Shown: positions 15,304-23,425, counted from the stretch's first letter. The stretch: DNA of 33,702 nucleotides from Streptomyces ureilyticus (GCF_011045025.1 NZ_JAAKZX010000098.1:1-33702), one strand, 5' to 3'. Notes: generated from the sequence alone by a model not told the origin. Numbers and translations are program-made.

Positions 15304-16488
15304 CTAGATCGGAGCCTGCGGCGGTAGGCCGAGCAGGACCTCTCCGTAGGTTTCCGATGCTCGTTCCACGTCCAGCGTGGCGTGGGTCCGCATCATGTTG
15401 ATGTCTCGGAAGTGGCGCTGCAGGGGAGAGCTGTTGCGGTAGGCGTTGGCCCCGGCCGCGGCGACCAGCTGGTTGATGCCGGCGGCGCAGAAGTCGGTGA
15501 TCATCGCTCCCTGAGCCTTCAGTCGCCCACGGGTCGCCGGGTCGCGGAGCACCTCCATCTCGGTCCCGCCCAGCGCCTTGAGGTAGCTGTCCAACATCGA
15601 GTCGGCGAGCGCCGCGCCGGCCTCGGCTTTCCCGAGAGTGATGCGGGTGCTCTGCTTGCTGTCAGCGCGAGCGCCGGTGTCGCTGAGAAAGCGGCTCTTG
15701 GTCACGCGTTTGAACTCCGTGGCGGCGGCCTGGTAGGTCCCCACCGCCACGGGAAGGATCTCGCCCACGATGAACGGCATCACCGGAAGGGCGTAGAGGG
15801 AATTGCCGTGCAGCGCCGCACCCGGCGTGGTGCCGTTCAGGACGTCGACGGCCTCGACCGTGTGGTGTTCGGGGATGAACACATCCTCCATCGCCACGTC
15901 GTTGCTCGAGGTGCCCCGCAGCCCCGCGACCTCCCAGTTCTCGATGAGCGTCACCTCGGCCCTGGGCGCCAGGAAGAAACGCAGGCTCGGCGCCTCACCG
16001 TCCACCTGGACCAGGCCACCGTTCATGAACCAGTCCGCACCCGCGCTTCCGGAGTTCCACGAACTGCGGCCACTGGCCAGGTAGCCGCCCCGCGTCGGCG
16101 TCAGGGTGAAGGAGGGGGCGAAGGTGCCGGGGGTCAACGCGTAGGACCGCTCTGCGAACACCTCCTCCTGTGACCGTTCCGGGAAGAGCGCATGCAGCCA
16201 GTTGTGCCCGATATAGAAGGCGAGCACCCATGCGGTCGAGGTGCAGCTTGCTGCGATGGTGCGCACCACCCGAGCCATGGTGTCGACGTCGAGCTCATAG
16301 CCTCCGTAGCGCCGGGGCACAAGGATCTTCATGAAGCCGGCCTCGCAGAAGGCCTCGAGGATGCTCGGCGACATGAAACCGCACCGCTCGGTGTCCGCTG
16401 CCTCGCTTGCCACGAGCTCGGTCAGTGATTCTGCCCGTTGGATGAGCTCAGTCTTGAGTTCGCTATCCGTGCCGGTCTTGAGTTCCAT
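15304..16488 (-). CDS. HsaA-like flavin-dependent monooxygenase (acyl-CoA dehydrogenase fold)
   Basis: This 394-residue protein has the acyl-CoA dehydrogenase fold but the features of group D flavin hydroxylases (HsaA, HpaB-like): an EAGFMKILVPRRYGG start, an ASCTSTAWVLAFYIGHN helix, a SGRSSWNSGSAGADWF sheet region and a C-terminal RHFRDINMMRTHATLD block with His369. The catalytic acyl-CoA dehydrogenase Glu motif is absent. Such oxygenases use reduced FMN/FAD from a separate reductase to ortho-hydroxylate phenols; HsaA hydroxylates 3-HSA in steroid degradation. The likely reductase is the product of 5234-5893. The gene follows the alpha/beta hydrolase after 121 nt containing a strong hairpin. 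The substrate is probably phenolic, not necessarily steroidal. Confidence 0.85.
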   Translation of the reverse strand: MELKTGTDSELKTELIQRAESLTELVASEAADTERCGFMSPSILEAFCEAGFMKILVPRRYGGYELDVDTMARVVRTIAASCTSTAWVLAFYIGHNWLHALFPERSQEEVFAERSYALTPGTFAPSFTLTPTRGGYLASGRSSWNSGSAGADWFMNGGLVQVDGEAPSLRFFLAPRAEVTLIENWEVAGLRGTSSNDVAMEDVFIPEHHTVEAVDVLNGTTPGAALHGNSLYALPVMPFIVGEILPVAVGTYQAAATEFKRVTKSRFLSDTGARADSKQSTRITLGKAEAGAALADSMLDSYLKALGGTEMEVLRDPATRGRLKAQGAMITDFCAAGINQLVAAAGANAYRNSSPLQRHFRDINMMRTHATLDVERASETYGEVLLGLPPQAPI

Positions 16489-16537
16489 GCGGTCTTCTCG
16501 TCTCTCTCTGGGTTTCGGGGCTGGGTCGTCGACGTCG

Positions 16538-16571
16538 CGGCACGATGGCGGGACGGCTTCGCTTCGTGCCG
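16538..16571 (-). other. Strong stem-loop between hydrolase and monooxygenase genes
   Basis: CGGCACGA (16538-16545) and TCGTGCCG (16564-16571) are exact complements. After a one-base bulge the stem continues GGCG/CGCT (16547-16550 with 16560-16563, one G-T pair). It lies in the 121-nt gap between two minus-strand genes. Without a T-tract it may be a transcript processing or stability element, or an intra-operon attenuator that sets lower expression of the downstream genes. Confidence 0.4.
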
Positions 16572-16609
16572 AAGGGAGGAGGAGTGGAGGCTGGTCTGGG
16601 CGAGACTGC

Positions 16610-17785
16610 TCAGCACTCCAACAGGTCCCGTTCCTGGAGCCAACCGGCGATCAGGCGGACCATGTCTCGCAGGATGTCGTCCTGGCCGGCGTAGTAGTGA
16701 TTGGCTCCCTTGACCACATGCATGGTCTTGTCTGCGCTGGCGCAGGCGTCGAAGAACCGCTGAGTGTGCGGCTGTGGCACGGCGTTGTCGGCGGTGTTCT
16801 CGATGGCAAGCACCGGGACCCGGATGTTCCGGGCCGCGATGTCCGCGCGGGCGCGGCTATCCTCCGCCGACCACTGCGACAGCCAGCCGCGCAGCGTCGA
16901 GCTGCGCGCGATCCCAGCAGGACTGGTGTTGGCCAGCTCGGGAACCCCCATGAAGGACATCCCGATCTCTCGATCGTTCGGATCGATGGTGGCGTCGAGA
17001 AACCGTGGGTCGGCCAGGGTGCGGTGGGTCAGGATCACGCGCTCGGTCTCGCTGCCGCCTGCGCGGCGCAGATGCTCCAGCAGTTCCTTGACGTAGGTGG
17101 TGCGACGGCGGATGCGTGCTGCCTGCTGGGAGCGGAAGTGCTCCACGTAGTCCGGCGAGTACGGCGGTTTGTTGGGGTTGCGCGGATCGTAGAGGTCGAG
17201 TTCGACCTCCCGGATGTCCGGGTTCGCCTCGTCCAGGACCGAAGGATCGATGAAGTCCCGGAGCATCTCGGCGCGTCCCAGATGCGCCGCGTGGAAGATG
17301 AATCCGTCACCGGGCATCAGGTCGCTCAGGTCCACCGGATCACCGGCAGGCGTGTCGACGATCGAGGGCTTTTCGGCCTGCGACTGATAGAGCGCGGTCA
17401 ACGAGCCGCCCCCGGACCAGCCGGCCAGCACCACCGTCCGATAGCGCCACACCTCGCGGGCGTGGCGTACGAAGGCGCCGTAGTCGGCCAGCACCTTCTC
17501 CATCACCAGCGCGGTGTCGTTGCGGGTGTAGCGGCTCTCTGCGCACAAGACGTGCATGCCCGCCGCTGCCATGGCCCGGGGCACGGGCAGGCGCCTGACC
17601 GTGCCCGTGGGATGCATGAAGATCACCAGCGTCGCCGACGGTCTCCCCTGCGGGACGAATCGGACACCGTCGAGGACGACTCGATGGGGCTCGGAGTATC
17701 CGTAGATCTCCTTCACGTCGCTGACCTCGGTGTGACTGATGGTCACAAACTCGGTAGCGATGTCGGTGTGTTCTGGGCCGGTCAC
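16610..17785 (-). CDS. Alpha/beta hydrolase coupled to the ring-cleavage dioxygenase
   Basis: This is a 391-residue alpha/beta hydrolase. The nucleophile elbow GWSGGGS places Ser124, with Asp333 (ENTADNAVP) and His363 (GANHYY) completing a plausible triad. An insertion of about 130 residues (roughly 150-280) between the nucleophile and the acid forms a large cap domain. GTG 17785 overlaps the dioxygenase stop as GTGA and is the preferred start; an upstream in-frame start would lie inside the dioxygenase gene. This tight coupling suggests it processes the ring-cleavage product, perhaps as a C-C or ester/lactone hydrolase in place of the isomerase and fumarylacetoacetase of the classical pathway. 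I do not recognise a named family. Confidence 0.82.
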   Translation of the reverse strand: MTGPEHTDIATEFVTISHTEVSDVKEIYGYSEPHRVVLDGVRFVPQGRPSATLVIFMHPTGTVRRLPVPRAMAAAGMHVLCAESRYTRNDTALVMEKVLADYGAFVRHAREVWRYRTVVLAGWSGGGSLTALYQSQAEKPSIVDTPAGDPVDLSDLMPGDGFIFHAAHLGRAEMLRDFIDPSVLDEANPDIREVELDLYDPRNPNKPPYSPDYVEHFRSQQAARIRRRTTYVKELLEHLRRAGGSETERVILTHRTLADPRFLDATIDPNDREIGMSFMGVPELANTSPAGIARSSTLRGWLSQWSAEDSRARADIAARNIRVPVLAIENTADNAVPQPHTQRFFDACASADKTMHVVKGANHYYAGQDDILRDMVRLIAGWLQERDLLEC

Positions 17786-19128
17786 CGGATCTGGATTCCT
17801 TCCTGCGTCCCGAGCCGCTTGGTGAAGCCCTCCCACTGGGCGGCGTAGTTGGAGACCTGCGGCATGACGTCGGCGAACTGCGTCAGCTGCATCGGGAACC
17901 GGGATTCCAGCAGCAGGATCTTCTGGTCCTCCACCTTCTGCGGAGACAACTCCATCGCGCGTGCCATCTCCAGCGTCCGAGTGCCAGGACCGTGCGGCGT
18001 CCAGTTGTTGGTCAGCGTCGTGCTGCCGGGCTCCATGGCCTTCCCGAACTCCCCCGCGAGGAAGATGCTGAACTCCCCGACGCAGTTACGGTGGTAACCG
18101 GGGGGCCGGAAGCTCCTTTCCGCCACCAGCCATCGCGGCGTCAAGGCCATCACGTCCATGTTGGGGCCGAGAATCGGGTCGGAAGGCGATGTCAGGAACG
18201 TGAAGATCGAGGGATCGGGATGGTCGACCGACAGTGGCCCCATCGGTACGAAGCGGTCCAGGTCGTACTTGAAGGGGTAGAGGCTGCCCCGCCATCCGAC
18301 CACGTCGAGCGGTGAGTGTTCCAACGAGGCTGCCCAGAGGTTCCCGGCGAACTTGTGGACGAGTTGCACGGGACGTTCTTGATCCTCGAACGCCGCCACC
18401 GGGATCTCAAAGTCGGCGACGTTGGCCAGTCCGTTCGTACCGATCAACCCGAGCTCGGGAAGCCGCAGCGGCAGTCCGAAGTTCTCACAGACCAGGCCGG
18501 TCGCGGAGTCGTCGAGGAGGTCGACCCGGAACTTCAAGCCCTTGGGGATGACCGCGACCTCGCCGAGCCGCAGATCGAGCTTTCCCATCTCGGTGAAGAT
18601 CCGGATCCGACCTGTCTGCGGGATGATCAGCATCTCACCGTCGGTGTCGGCGAACACCCGGTCGTGCATCGATCTCGTCGCCGCGTAGACGTGCACGGCC
18701 ATGCCCGACTGCGAGTGCGGTGAACCGTTGCCGCACAGCGTGGCCATACCACTGATGAAGTCATCGTCGGAGACCGTGCTCGTGAACGGCCCCCAGCAGT
18801 AGTTGTTGGGCGATGGCGGCGCGTCGAACGGTGGCGTGCGCAGGTTGCCGCCGTCGATCTGCTCGAACCGGCCGTGGACGACCGACGGACGGATGCGGAA
18901 GACATAGGAGCGACGGTTGTGCGCGCGGGGCGCGGTGAACGTGGTGCCGGAGATCAGCTCGCTGACCAGCCCGTGAGGCACCCTCTGTGGGCTGTTCTGG
19001 CCCACCGTCAGCGTCCCCGGAATCGCCTCGGTCTCGAGCTCGTTGCCGAGGCCACTCTGGTAGATCAGCTCTTCACTGGCAGAGCCGGTCGTGGCGTCGT
19101 CGACCCGCTCGCTGTTCTCTGTGCTCAC
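17782..19128 (-). CDS. hmgA: Homogentisate 1,2-dioxygenase family protein
   Basis: This 448-residue protein shows the full homogentisate dioxygenase pattern: YQSGLGNELETE near the N-terminus, a SPNNYCWGPF region, and the Fe(II) ligands His346 and Glu352 (RPPGYHRNCVGEF) with His379 (NWTPHGPG). The H-x5-E spacing agrees with the human enzyme. The reaction is ring opening of homogentisate (2,5-dihydroxyphenylacetate) to maleylacetoacetate, or of a related p-diol. GTG 19128 is preceded by GAGGTG. The gene leads the minus-strand series and is divergent from a PucR-type regulator. No HPPD, maleylacetoacetate isomerase or fumarylacetoacetase is nearby, so the true substrate may be an analogue. The family call is firm, the substrate less so. 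Confidence 0.93.
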   Translation of the reverse strand: MSTENSERVDDATTGSASEELIYQSGLGNELETEAIPGTLTVGQNSPQRVPHGLVSELISGTTFTAPRAHNRRSYVFRIRPSVVHGRFEQIDGGNLRTPPFDAPPSPNNYCWGPFTSTVSDDDFISGMATLCGNGSPHSQSGMAVHVYAATRSMHDRVFADTDGEMLIIPQTGRIRIFTEMGKLDLRLGEVAVIPKGLKFRVDLLDDSATGLVCENFGLPLRLPELGLIGTNGLANVADFEIPVAAFEDQERPVQLVHKFAGNLWAASLEHSPLDVVGWRGSLYPFKYDLDRFVPMGPLSVDHPDPSIFTFLTSPSDPILGPNMDVMALTPRWLVAERSFRPPGYHRNCVGEFSIFLAGEFGKAMEPGSTTLTNNWTPHGPGTRTLEMARAMELSPQKVEDQKILLLESRFPMQLTQFADVMPQVSNYAAQWEGFTKRLGTQEGIQIR

Positions 19129-19413
19129 ATGAACACCTCGTCTCGTTCGTCGCTGGTGTCCCAGGTACGCCAGTCGCGGTCATTTCCCGACGCCCTGACA
19201 CGCCGGCCATCCGATCCGCATGAAGGGGCTCGGCCTGGCCGTCGTGAAGGGCAAAGGGGGCCGTTGCCACCAGCAATTAACCACGGTGTTACGTTGGTCA
19301 GTACTGGCTGGAAGCACAGGCATCCAGGCGATGACTGGCTCCCGCACCAAAGGTGCAATGCTGGACTGCGGTGCCGCCGGATTCCCCAGGCGGAGGGAGG
19401 AAGAGAGACGCCC
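19129..19413. promoter_or_regulatory. Divergent promoter region between dioxygenase and PucR-type regulator
   Basis: These 285 non-coding nt separate two divergent starts. Symmetrical elements include CAGTACTG (19299-19306, perfect 8-bp palindrome), GCACC-AAA-GGTGC (19344-19356) and an imperfect AACCACGGTGTT (about 19279-19290). Any could bind the adjacent PucR-type regulator. The AT-richer segment ccagcaattaaccac around 19270-19284 is the most promoter-like part. No clear consensus -35/-10 pair was found. Confidence 0.45.
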
Positions 19414-20700
19414 ATGCAGTGGCTCGGGAAGCTGTCGGCCACACGCTCCGAAGGGCATGACCTGGAATGGCTCGGACCCGATGCCGAGCGAATCCGGAAG
19501 GCATGGGGCCCGGGCGCGGTGCTGTGGGCAGCCGAGGTCGGCGAGCGTGTCATCGAGAAGGCGGGGCAGGAACTGCCCCTCCTCGGCGGAAGCGGGTCGA
19601 TCGTAGATGCCCTTCGCCGGGCGACGATGTCGACCACCTTGCGCGTACTGGCAATCGTCTCCGGCTGCGCGGAGCCAGAAGCTTCGGTGGTGAGCGCCGA
19701 GGCCGAGGAGGCCACGCGAGACATGGCACGCCGCGGTCTGAAGCTGCATGAGTTCACCCGCTCGATTCGCTTCGGCCACGCGGTGCTCACGACAGCGTTC
19801 TTCGACGCCATCTCCGCCGCGTCACCCCCGCACCACGACGACGGCGAGCTGCGGCGAGTGACCTTGCAACTGTTCCCACTGATCGATGAGTTCATCGCCG
19901 CCATGTCGGCGGTGTTTCTCGACGAGCAGAGCGCTTGGAGCGCCAGCAGGTCCGCAGCACAACTCGAGCTGGTCAGGAAGGTGGTCGAGGGAACTCCGGT
20001 CGATCACACCGCGGCCGAACGACTTCTCGACTACCCGTTGACCGGAACACATCTGGCAGTCATCGCCTGGCGCATGTCACCGGGCGAGGGCACCGCACAC
20101 GGTCTTCGCGAAGCCATCGACCCGGTGCTGCGCTGCTGGGGCACACCAGAGGCGTCGCTGGTAGTACCGGTGGGATCCAACACGTTGTGGGCGTGGGGTG
20201 CCTTCGAGACGAAGGCGCATCTCACGCCAGGTGTGGTGCTGCCCGAGTTCGACGACGTCAAGGTCGTCGTCGGACAGGTCGGGTCGGGGGTCGAGGGGTT
20301 TCGGCGCAGTCACCGCGAGGCACGCGCGGTGGAGCGACTGCTCCGCCGCGGATCTGATCGGCAGCGCGCCTCCCTGGCCCATCAGGACGTCGACCTGGAC
20401 GTCCTTCTGCTGGAGGACCGGGAAGCCGCGCACCAGTTCGCCGACCGTCACCTCGGCCCCCTCAGTGCCGACGACCCGCGCATGGCCGAACTGCGCAGCA
20501 CGCTGCGTCGCTACCTCGACACCAACCACAGCCTGGCAAAGGTGGCTACCATGGAGCAGATCTCACGCAACACGGTGACCTACCGTGTACAGCAGGCGTT
20601 CACCCTGTGCGGCCACTCCGGGGACGCCCCGACCGACAAGCTACGCGCAGCCCTCACCGTCGCCGAATGGCTCCTCCACTCACCGCACACAGGCCAATAG
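19414..20700 (+). CDS. PucR/CdaR-type transcriptional regulator
   Basis: This is a 428-residue protein. The C-terminal 72 residues form the PucR-type helix-turn-helix: LRSTLRRYLDTNHSLAKVAT, then SRNTVTYRVQQAF and a KLRAALTVAEWLL helix, all typical of HTH_30. The middle (about 180-340) looks like the CdaR GGDEF-like domain, and the N-terminal half is an alpha-helical sensing region with a QLFPLIDEFIAAMSAVF helix. Start ATG 19414 follows GGAGGGAGGAAG; the frame is open further upstream but without a better start. Such regulators often activate the divergent catabolic operon in response to its substrate, so control of the dioxygenase series is inferred. Confidence 0.87.
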   Translation: MQWLGKLSATRSEGHDLEWLGPDAERIRKAWGPGAVLWAAEVGERVIEKAGQELPLLGGSGSIVDALRRATMSTTLRVLAIVSGCAEPEASVVSAEAEEATRDMARRGLKLHEFTRSIRFGHAVLTTAFFDAISAASPPHHDDGELRRVTLQLFPLIDEFIAAMSAVFLDEQSAWSASRSAAQLELVRKVVEGTPVDHTAAERLLDYPLTGTHLAVIAWRMSPGEGTAHGLREAIDPVLRCWGTPEASLVVPVGSNTLWAWGAFETKAHLTPGVVLPEFDDVKVVVGQVGSGVEGFRRSHREARAVERLLRRGSDRQRASLAHQDVDLDVLLLEDREAAHQFADRHLGPLSADDPRMAELRSTLRRYLDTNHSLAKVATMEQISRNTVTYRVQQAFTLCGHSGDAPTDKLRAALTVAEWLLHSPHTGQ

Positions 20701-20734
20701 CATCCGCCGACGCAGCCTGACCAGCACAAGTAAC

Positions 20735-21000
20735 GTGCCGAGGTTGCTCAAATCGGCGACGCACCAGGTCCTCGCTCAGCTGCTGACGGTGCCCGGCAGC
20801 GCCGGGGTGAAGGCGCTGGCTGTCGTGGCCGGGATGGTCCTGTTCCGCGCGGACGTCGCGTTCTACGCCGCCGAGGTCGTGGCCGCCTGCCGCCGCGCCG
20901 GCGACCACTTCTCGCTCACCGTGTGGCTCAACCCGACAATCCACGCCGCGATCGCCACGATCGACGAGGACGCCTGGATCCCGGGTGACGGCGAGGTGGA
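20735..21000 (+). mobile_element. IS1380-type transposase fragment
   Basis: In frame 2 the translation includes LFRADVAFYAAEVVAACRRA and IHAAIATIDEDAWIPGDGEV. This is the region around the second catalytic Asp of IS1380-family DDE transposases (consensus VRADSAFY...VVAACRR...IATIDEDAW). Only about 90 residues remain, with no start, no upstream catalytic block and no terminal repeats, so it is a dead internal fragment. Confidence 0.7.
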
Positions 21001-21004
21001 TCGC

Positions 21005-21150
21005 GCGGCGTTTGCCGGCCTTCGTGTCGCCGTGTGGGTCTTCGCGACGGCCAGCACGTAGTCGAGCTGGCGGCGGGCGAGCGCGGCGCGCAGTGCCGGG
21101 TCGTTGCCGTAGACCTCGTCGTCGGCGGCCCAGCGGGCGGGGGTGACTAC
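21005..21150 (-). mobile_element. IS701-like transposase fragment
   Basis: On the minus strand the frame reads PARWAADDEVYGNDPALRAA followed by a RRQLDYVLAVAKTHT block. This resembles the catalytic-Asp region of IS701-family transposases (W-V-x-x-DE-x-YG ... Y-V-L-A-V). About 45 residues survive. It abuts the IS1380-type fragment on one side and a response-regulator scrap on the other. The family call rests on a short stretch. Confidence 0.55.
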
Positions 21151-21230
21151 GTGGTCAAGCCCTTCGACGTCGAGGAGGCCTTCGCCGGCCGCGCGCCCTG
21201 CTGCGCCGCAGCAGCCCGGAGAACGGCGTT
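21136..21230 (+). pseudogene. Response-regulator receiver-domain scrap
   Basis: GGDYVVKPFDVEEAFA reads like the end of an OmpR-type receiver domain (D-Y-x-x-KPF-x-x-EEL-x-A-R). After a small indel near 21185 the next frame gives RALLRRSSPEN, the expected linker. Upstream the match stops at the transposase fragment, and no winged-helix domain follows. It overlaps the possible end of the minus-strand transposase frame, so the boundary is uncertain. Confidence 0.45.
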
Positions 21231-21576
21231 GCGAGCACCGTTGCCGAGACCGATCTGTGCGAGGCGCCCGGCTGCCCGGAGTTCCTCACCGTCGATGTTG
21301 TTTGCGGGCGGTGCGCCACCGGGCCCGCCCCCGATGACCGACTCCGCCTGGGGCTGTGGAAAGTCCTCGGCCTGGTGGACTCCGCCGTGGTACCCGTCAC
21401 GCCCTACGACCTGACGACGACGGACCTGGTGAGGTCTCTGCGATCGCCGTCTCTCACGTGCGCTGGGCCCTGGAATCCGGTAAGCACGCGTGCACCACCA
21501 CCAAGGGACCGGTCGCCCTCGCCAGCCCAAGGCGCCTGCGTGCTCACGGCTGCCTGTCGCCTGCGCAGGGGACGAT
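21231..21576. other. Unassigned sequence within the mobile-element graveyard
   Basis: About 350 nt with several short open frames in both directions. None resembles a family I recognise. A plus-strand frame continues from the response-regulator scrap with four Cys between about 21270 and 21315, but this is not a known motif. It is treated as decayed DNA. Confidence 0.4.
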
Positions 21577-22189
21577 TCATTCGGACCCAGGCAGGCGGCG
21601 GGCCGGCATCCCTAGTTCGACGGTTGGCCTCCGTGCCCGTCGTTGGGTCTCCTCGCGTTTCCCGCGTAGGAAAGTGAGCGTGAGGTTGATGCCTTCGGCC
21701 TCGCCGAGCCAGTTCTCATCCTCAGCCCGCCGGAGGCGGCCAAGAAGGTCGGATTCGAGTTCTTCGAGCCGGCCGAGCATCTTCGGGTTGATGTGGAGCA
21801 TCGGGCATCGGATGCGGGGCGTGCTCGTGCCGACAAGGGGTGCCGTAAGGGCGTCCGCAGGAGCCGAGTTCGACCTTGCGACGGTCGAAGTGCTCCTCGA
21901 ACTCCCCCCATTCCTGGACCGTCGTGTCGCGATACTCGCTCTCGGGCCGAATCTGGCGGCGGTGGTGCAGATGCTCCTGGTAGTGCCGAACGACGTCCTC
22001 GTCGAAGACCGCGACGTAACCGCGGGTGGTCTGGATGTTGAGGTGACCCAACAGGGCCGCTCCGATGTGGATCGGCAGGCCGCTGTTTACGAGTTCGGTG
22101 GCGAAGATCCTTCGGAAGTCGTGCGGGGTGAACTTCAATCCGCGGAACCCCGGATGGGCTTCGGCAAGGGGCCTGCCCGCGTCGACTGA
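21577..22189 (-). pseudogene. Tyrosine recombinase (site-specific integrase) remnant, frameshifted
   Basis: Reading leftward from about 22183, the frame gives a recombinase C-terminal half: FTPHDFRRIFATELV with the catalytic Arg, GAALLGHLNIQTTRGY with the catalytic His and Tyr, and DVVRHYQEHL. Homology then moves by one frame near 21820 (expected HEHACIRCPMLHINPKM, seen as a split between frames) and continues as MLGRLEELESDLLGRLRRAE to a stop at 21577. The Cys/His-rich segment and helical tail match Tn554-type or transposon-associated recombinases. The N-terminal half is missing, cut at about 22183 next to the ISAs1-type fragment. Confidence 0.78.
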
Positions 22190-22331
22190 TCATCTCCTGG
22201 ATGGTGCCCGTGCCCTGCGCAACCTCGCGATCAGCGTGTTCCGCCAGGACGGCCGGACCAACATCGCCGCCGCCTGCCGTCATACCGCCCGCCATCCACA
22301 GCGACCCCTGAGAGCCCTCGGCATCAGCTGA
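22188..22331 (+). mobile_element. ISAs1-type transposase C-terminal fragment
   Basis: The frame reads DGARALRNLAISVFRQDGRT, then NIAAACRHTARHPQRPL, ending LGIS at TGA 22329-22331. This matches the conserved C-terminus of ISAs1-family DDE transposases (LRNLAIG...G-x-x-NIA-x-A-x-RHHAR...LLGI). Only about 47 residues remain. It directly abuts the recombinase remnant, implying one element inserted into or recombined with the other. Confidence 0.65.
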
Positions 22332-22435
22332 TCAACCTGGACAGATCGACTGCACGCAATGGCCCTGGGACGGGGACGGGGACAACGGTGTCGTTGCAAC
22401 AGGTGACCAACTGATGAATCGGGCGATAGGCACGG

Positions 22436-23425
22436 TCAGATTCTCTTCGGCGTGGGCACTCCAGTGGGCAGGTGGCCGGCGGCGAGCAAGTCGTTCCACA
22501 GGGCTGCCGGAAGTGGCTGGGACAGGAGGGCGGCCGCGTCACGTACTTCGTCGGCGGAACGGGCGCCGACCAGCACGCTCGTCACCGCCGGATGACCGAA
22601 GGGGAACTGCAGCGCGGCGGCGCGCAGTGCGACCCCGTGGCGCTCGGTGGCTGCCTGCAGGTCCACAGCGCGTTGGACGAGTGAGGCCGACGCGGGTGCG
22701 TAGTCGTAGGTCGCACCCGGGCGCGGTGCGGCCAGCAGGCCGGAGTTGAAGACCCCGCCGATGACCACGCTTGTGCCGCGTGCGGCGGCGGCGGGCAGCA
22801 GATGGCCGATGGCCTCGTGATTGAGCAGGGTGTAGCGGCCGGCCAGCAGTACGGCGTCGACATCGGTCTCCGTCACGAACCGGGTCAGCGCGGCGCTCTG
22901 GTTCATTCCCGCGCCGATGGCGCTTATCACGCCCTCGCTGCGCAGTCGCTCCAACGCGGGGTATCCCTCGCTGAGAGCCTGCTCGAGGTGGTCGTCGGGG
23001 TCGTGCAGGTACACGACATCGAGCGCGTCAAGGCCGAGGCGGCGAAGACTGGCGTCGATACTGCGCAGTATTCCGTCGGCGCTGAAGTCCCAGATCCGGC
23101 GGTGCGTGGCCGGAACGGCGAACCCTTGCGCGCAGTCGTCACCGGTGGGGTGGTCGACGGGATCCAGTAGGCGGCCCACCTTGGTGGACACGGTGAACGA
23201 GCCGCGAGGCCGGCCTGTGAGGGCCCGGCCCAGTCGGATTTCGGACAGACCGAGTCCGTAGTGCGGGGCGGTGTCGAAGTAGCGGATGCCGGCTTCCCAG
23301 GCGGCATCCACTGTGGCGGCGGCGCTCTCGTCGTCGACGGGCGTGTGGAGGTTGCCGAGGGCGGCAGCCCCGAAGGCCAGTTCGGTGACGGCGACGCCAC
23401 TGCGTCCGAGGCGTGTGCTGCGCAT
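22436..23425 (-). CDS. Aldo/keto reductase, probable L-fucose (D-threo-aldose) 1-dehydrogenase
   Basis: This 329-residue AKR has the catalytic tetrad in place: Asp51 and Tyr56 (YFDTAPHYG), Lys82 (STKVG) and His141 (VYLHDPD). The GLGLSEIRLGRAL segment and the overall layout fit AKRs that oxidise 6-deoxy-aldoses such as L-fucose or D-threo-aldoses to the lactone with NAD(P). Start ATG 23425 lies 8 nt after the SDR stop; longer upstream starts would overlap the SDR. It is the third gene of a fuconate dehydratase-SDR-AKR unit, which makes L-fucose 1-dehydrogenase the likeliest role. L-galactose or D-arabinose, which share stereochemistry, remain possible. Confidence 0.83.
   Translation of the reverse strand: MRSTRLGRSGVAVTELAFGAAALGNLHTPVDDESAAATVDAAWEAGIRYFDTAPHYGLGLSEIRLGRALTGRPRGSFTVSTKVGRLLDPVDHPTGDDCAQGFAVPATHRRIWDFSADGILRSIDASLRRLGLDALDVVYLHDPDDHLEQALSEGYPALERLRSEGVISAIGAGMNQSAALTRFVTETDVDAVLLAGRYTLLNHEAIGHLLPAAAARGTSVVIGGVFNSGLLAAPRPGATYDYAPASASLVQRAVDLQAATERHGVALRAAALQFPFGHPAVTSVLVGARSADEVRDAAALLSQPLPAALWNDLLAAGHLPTGVPTPKRI

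Noticed and set aside
22370..22392. Tandem GGGGAC copies resembling a short repeat array
   Set aside because: Only about three copies, no spacing pattern and no associated gene; not a CRISPR or functional repeat that I can support.
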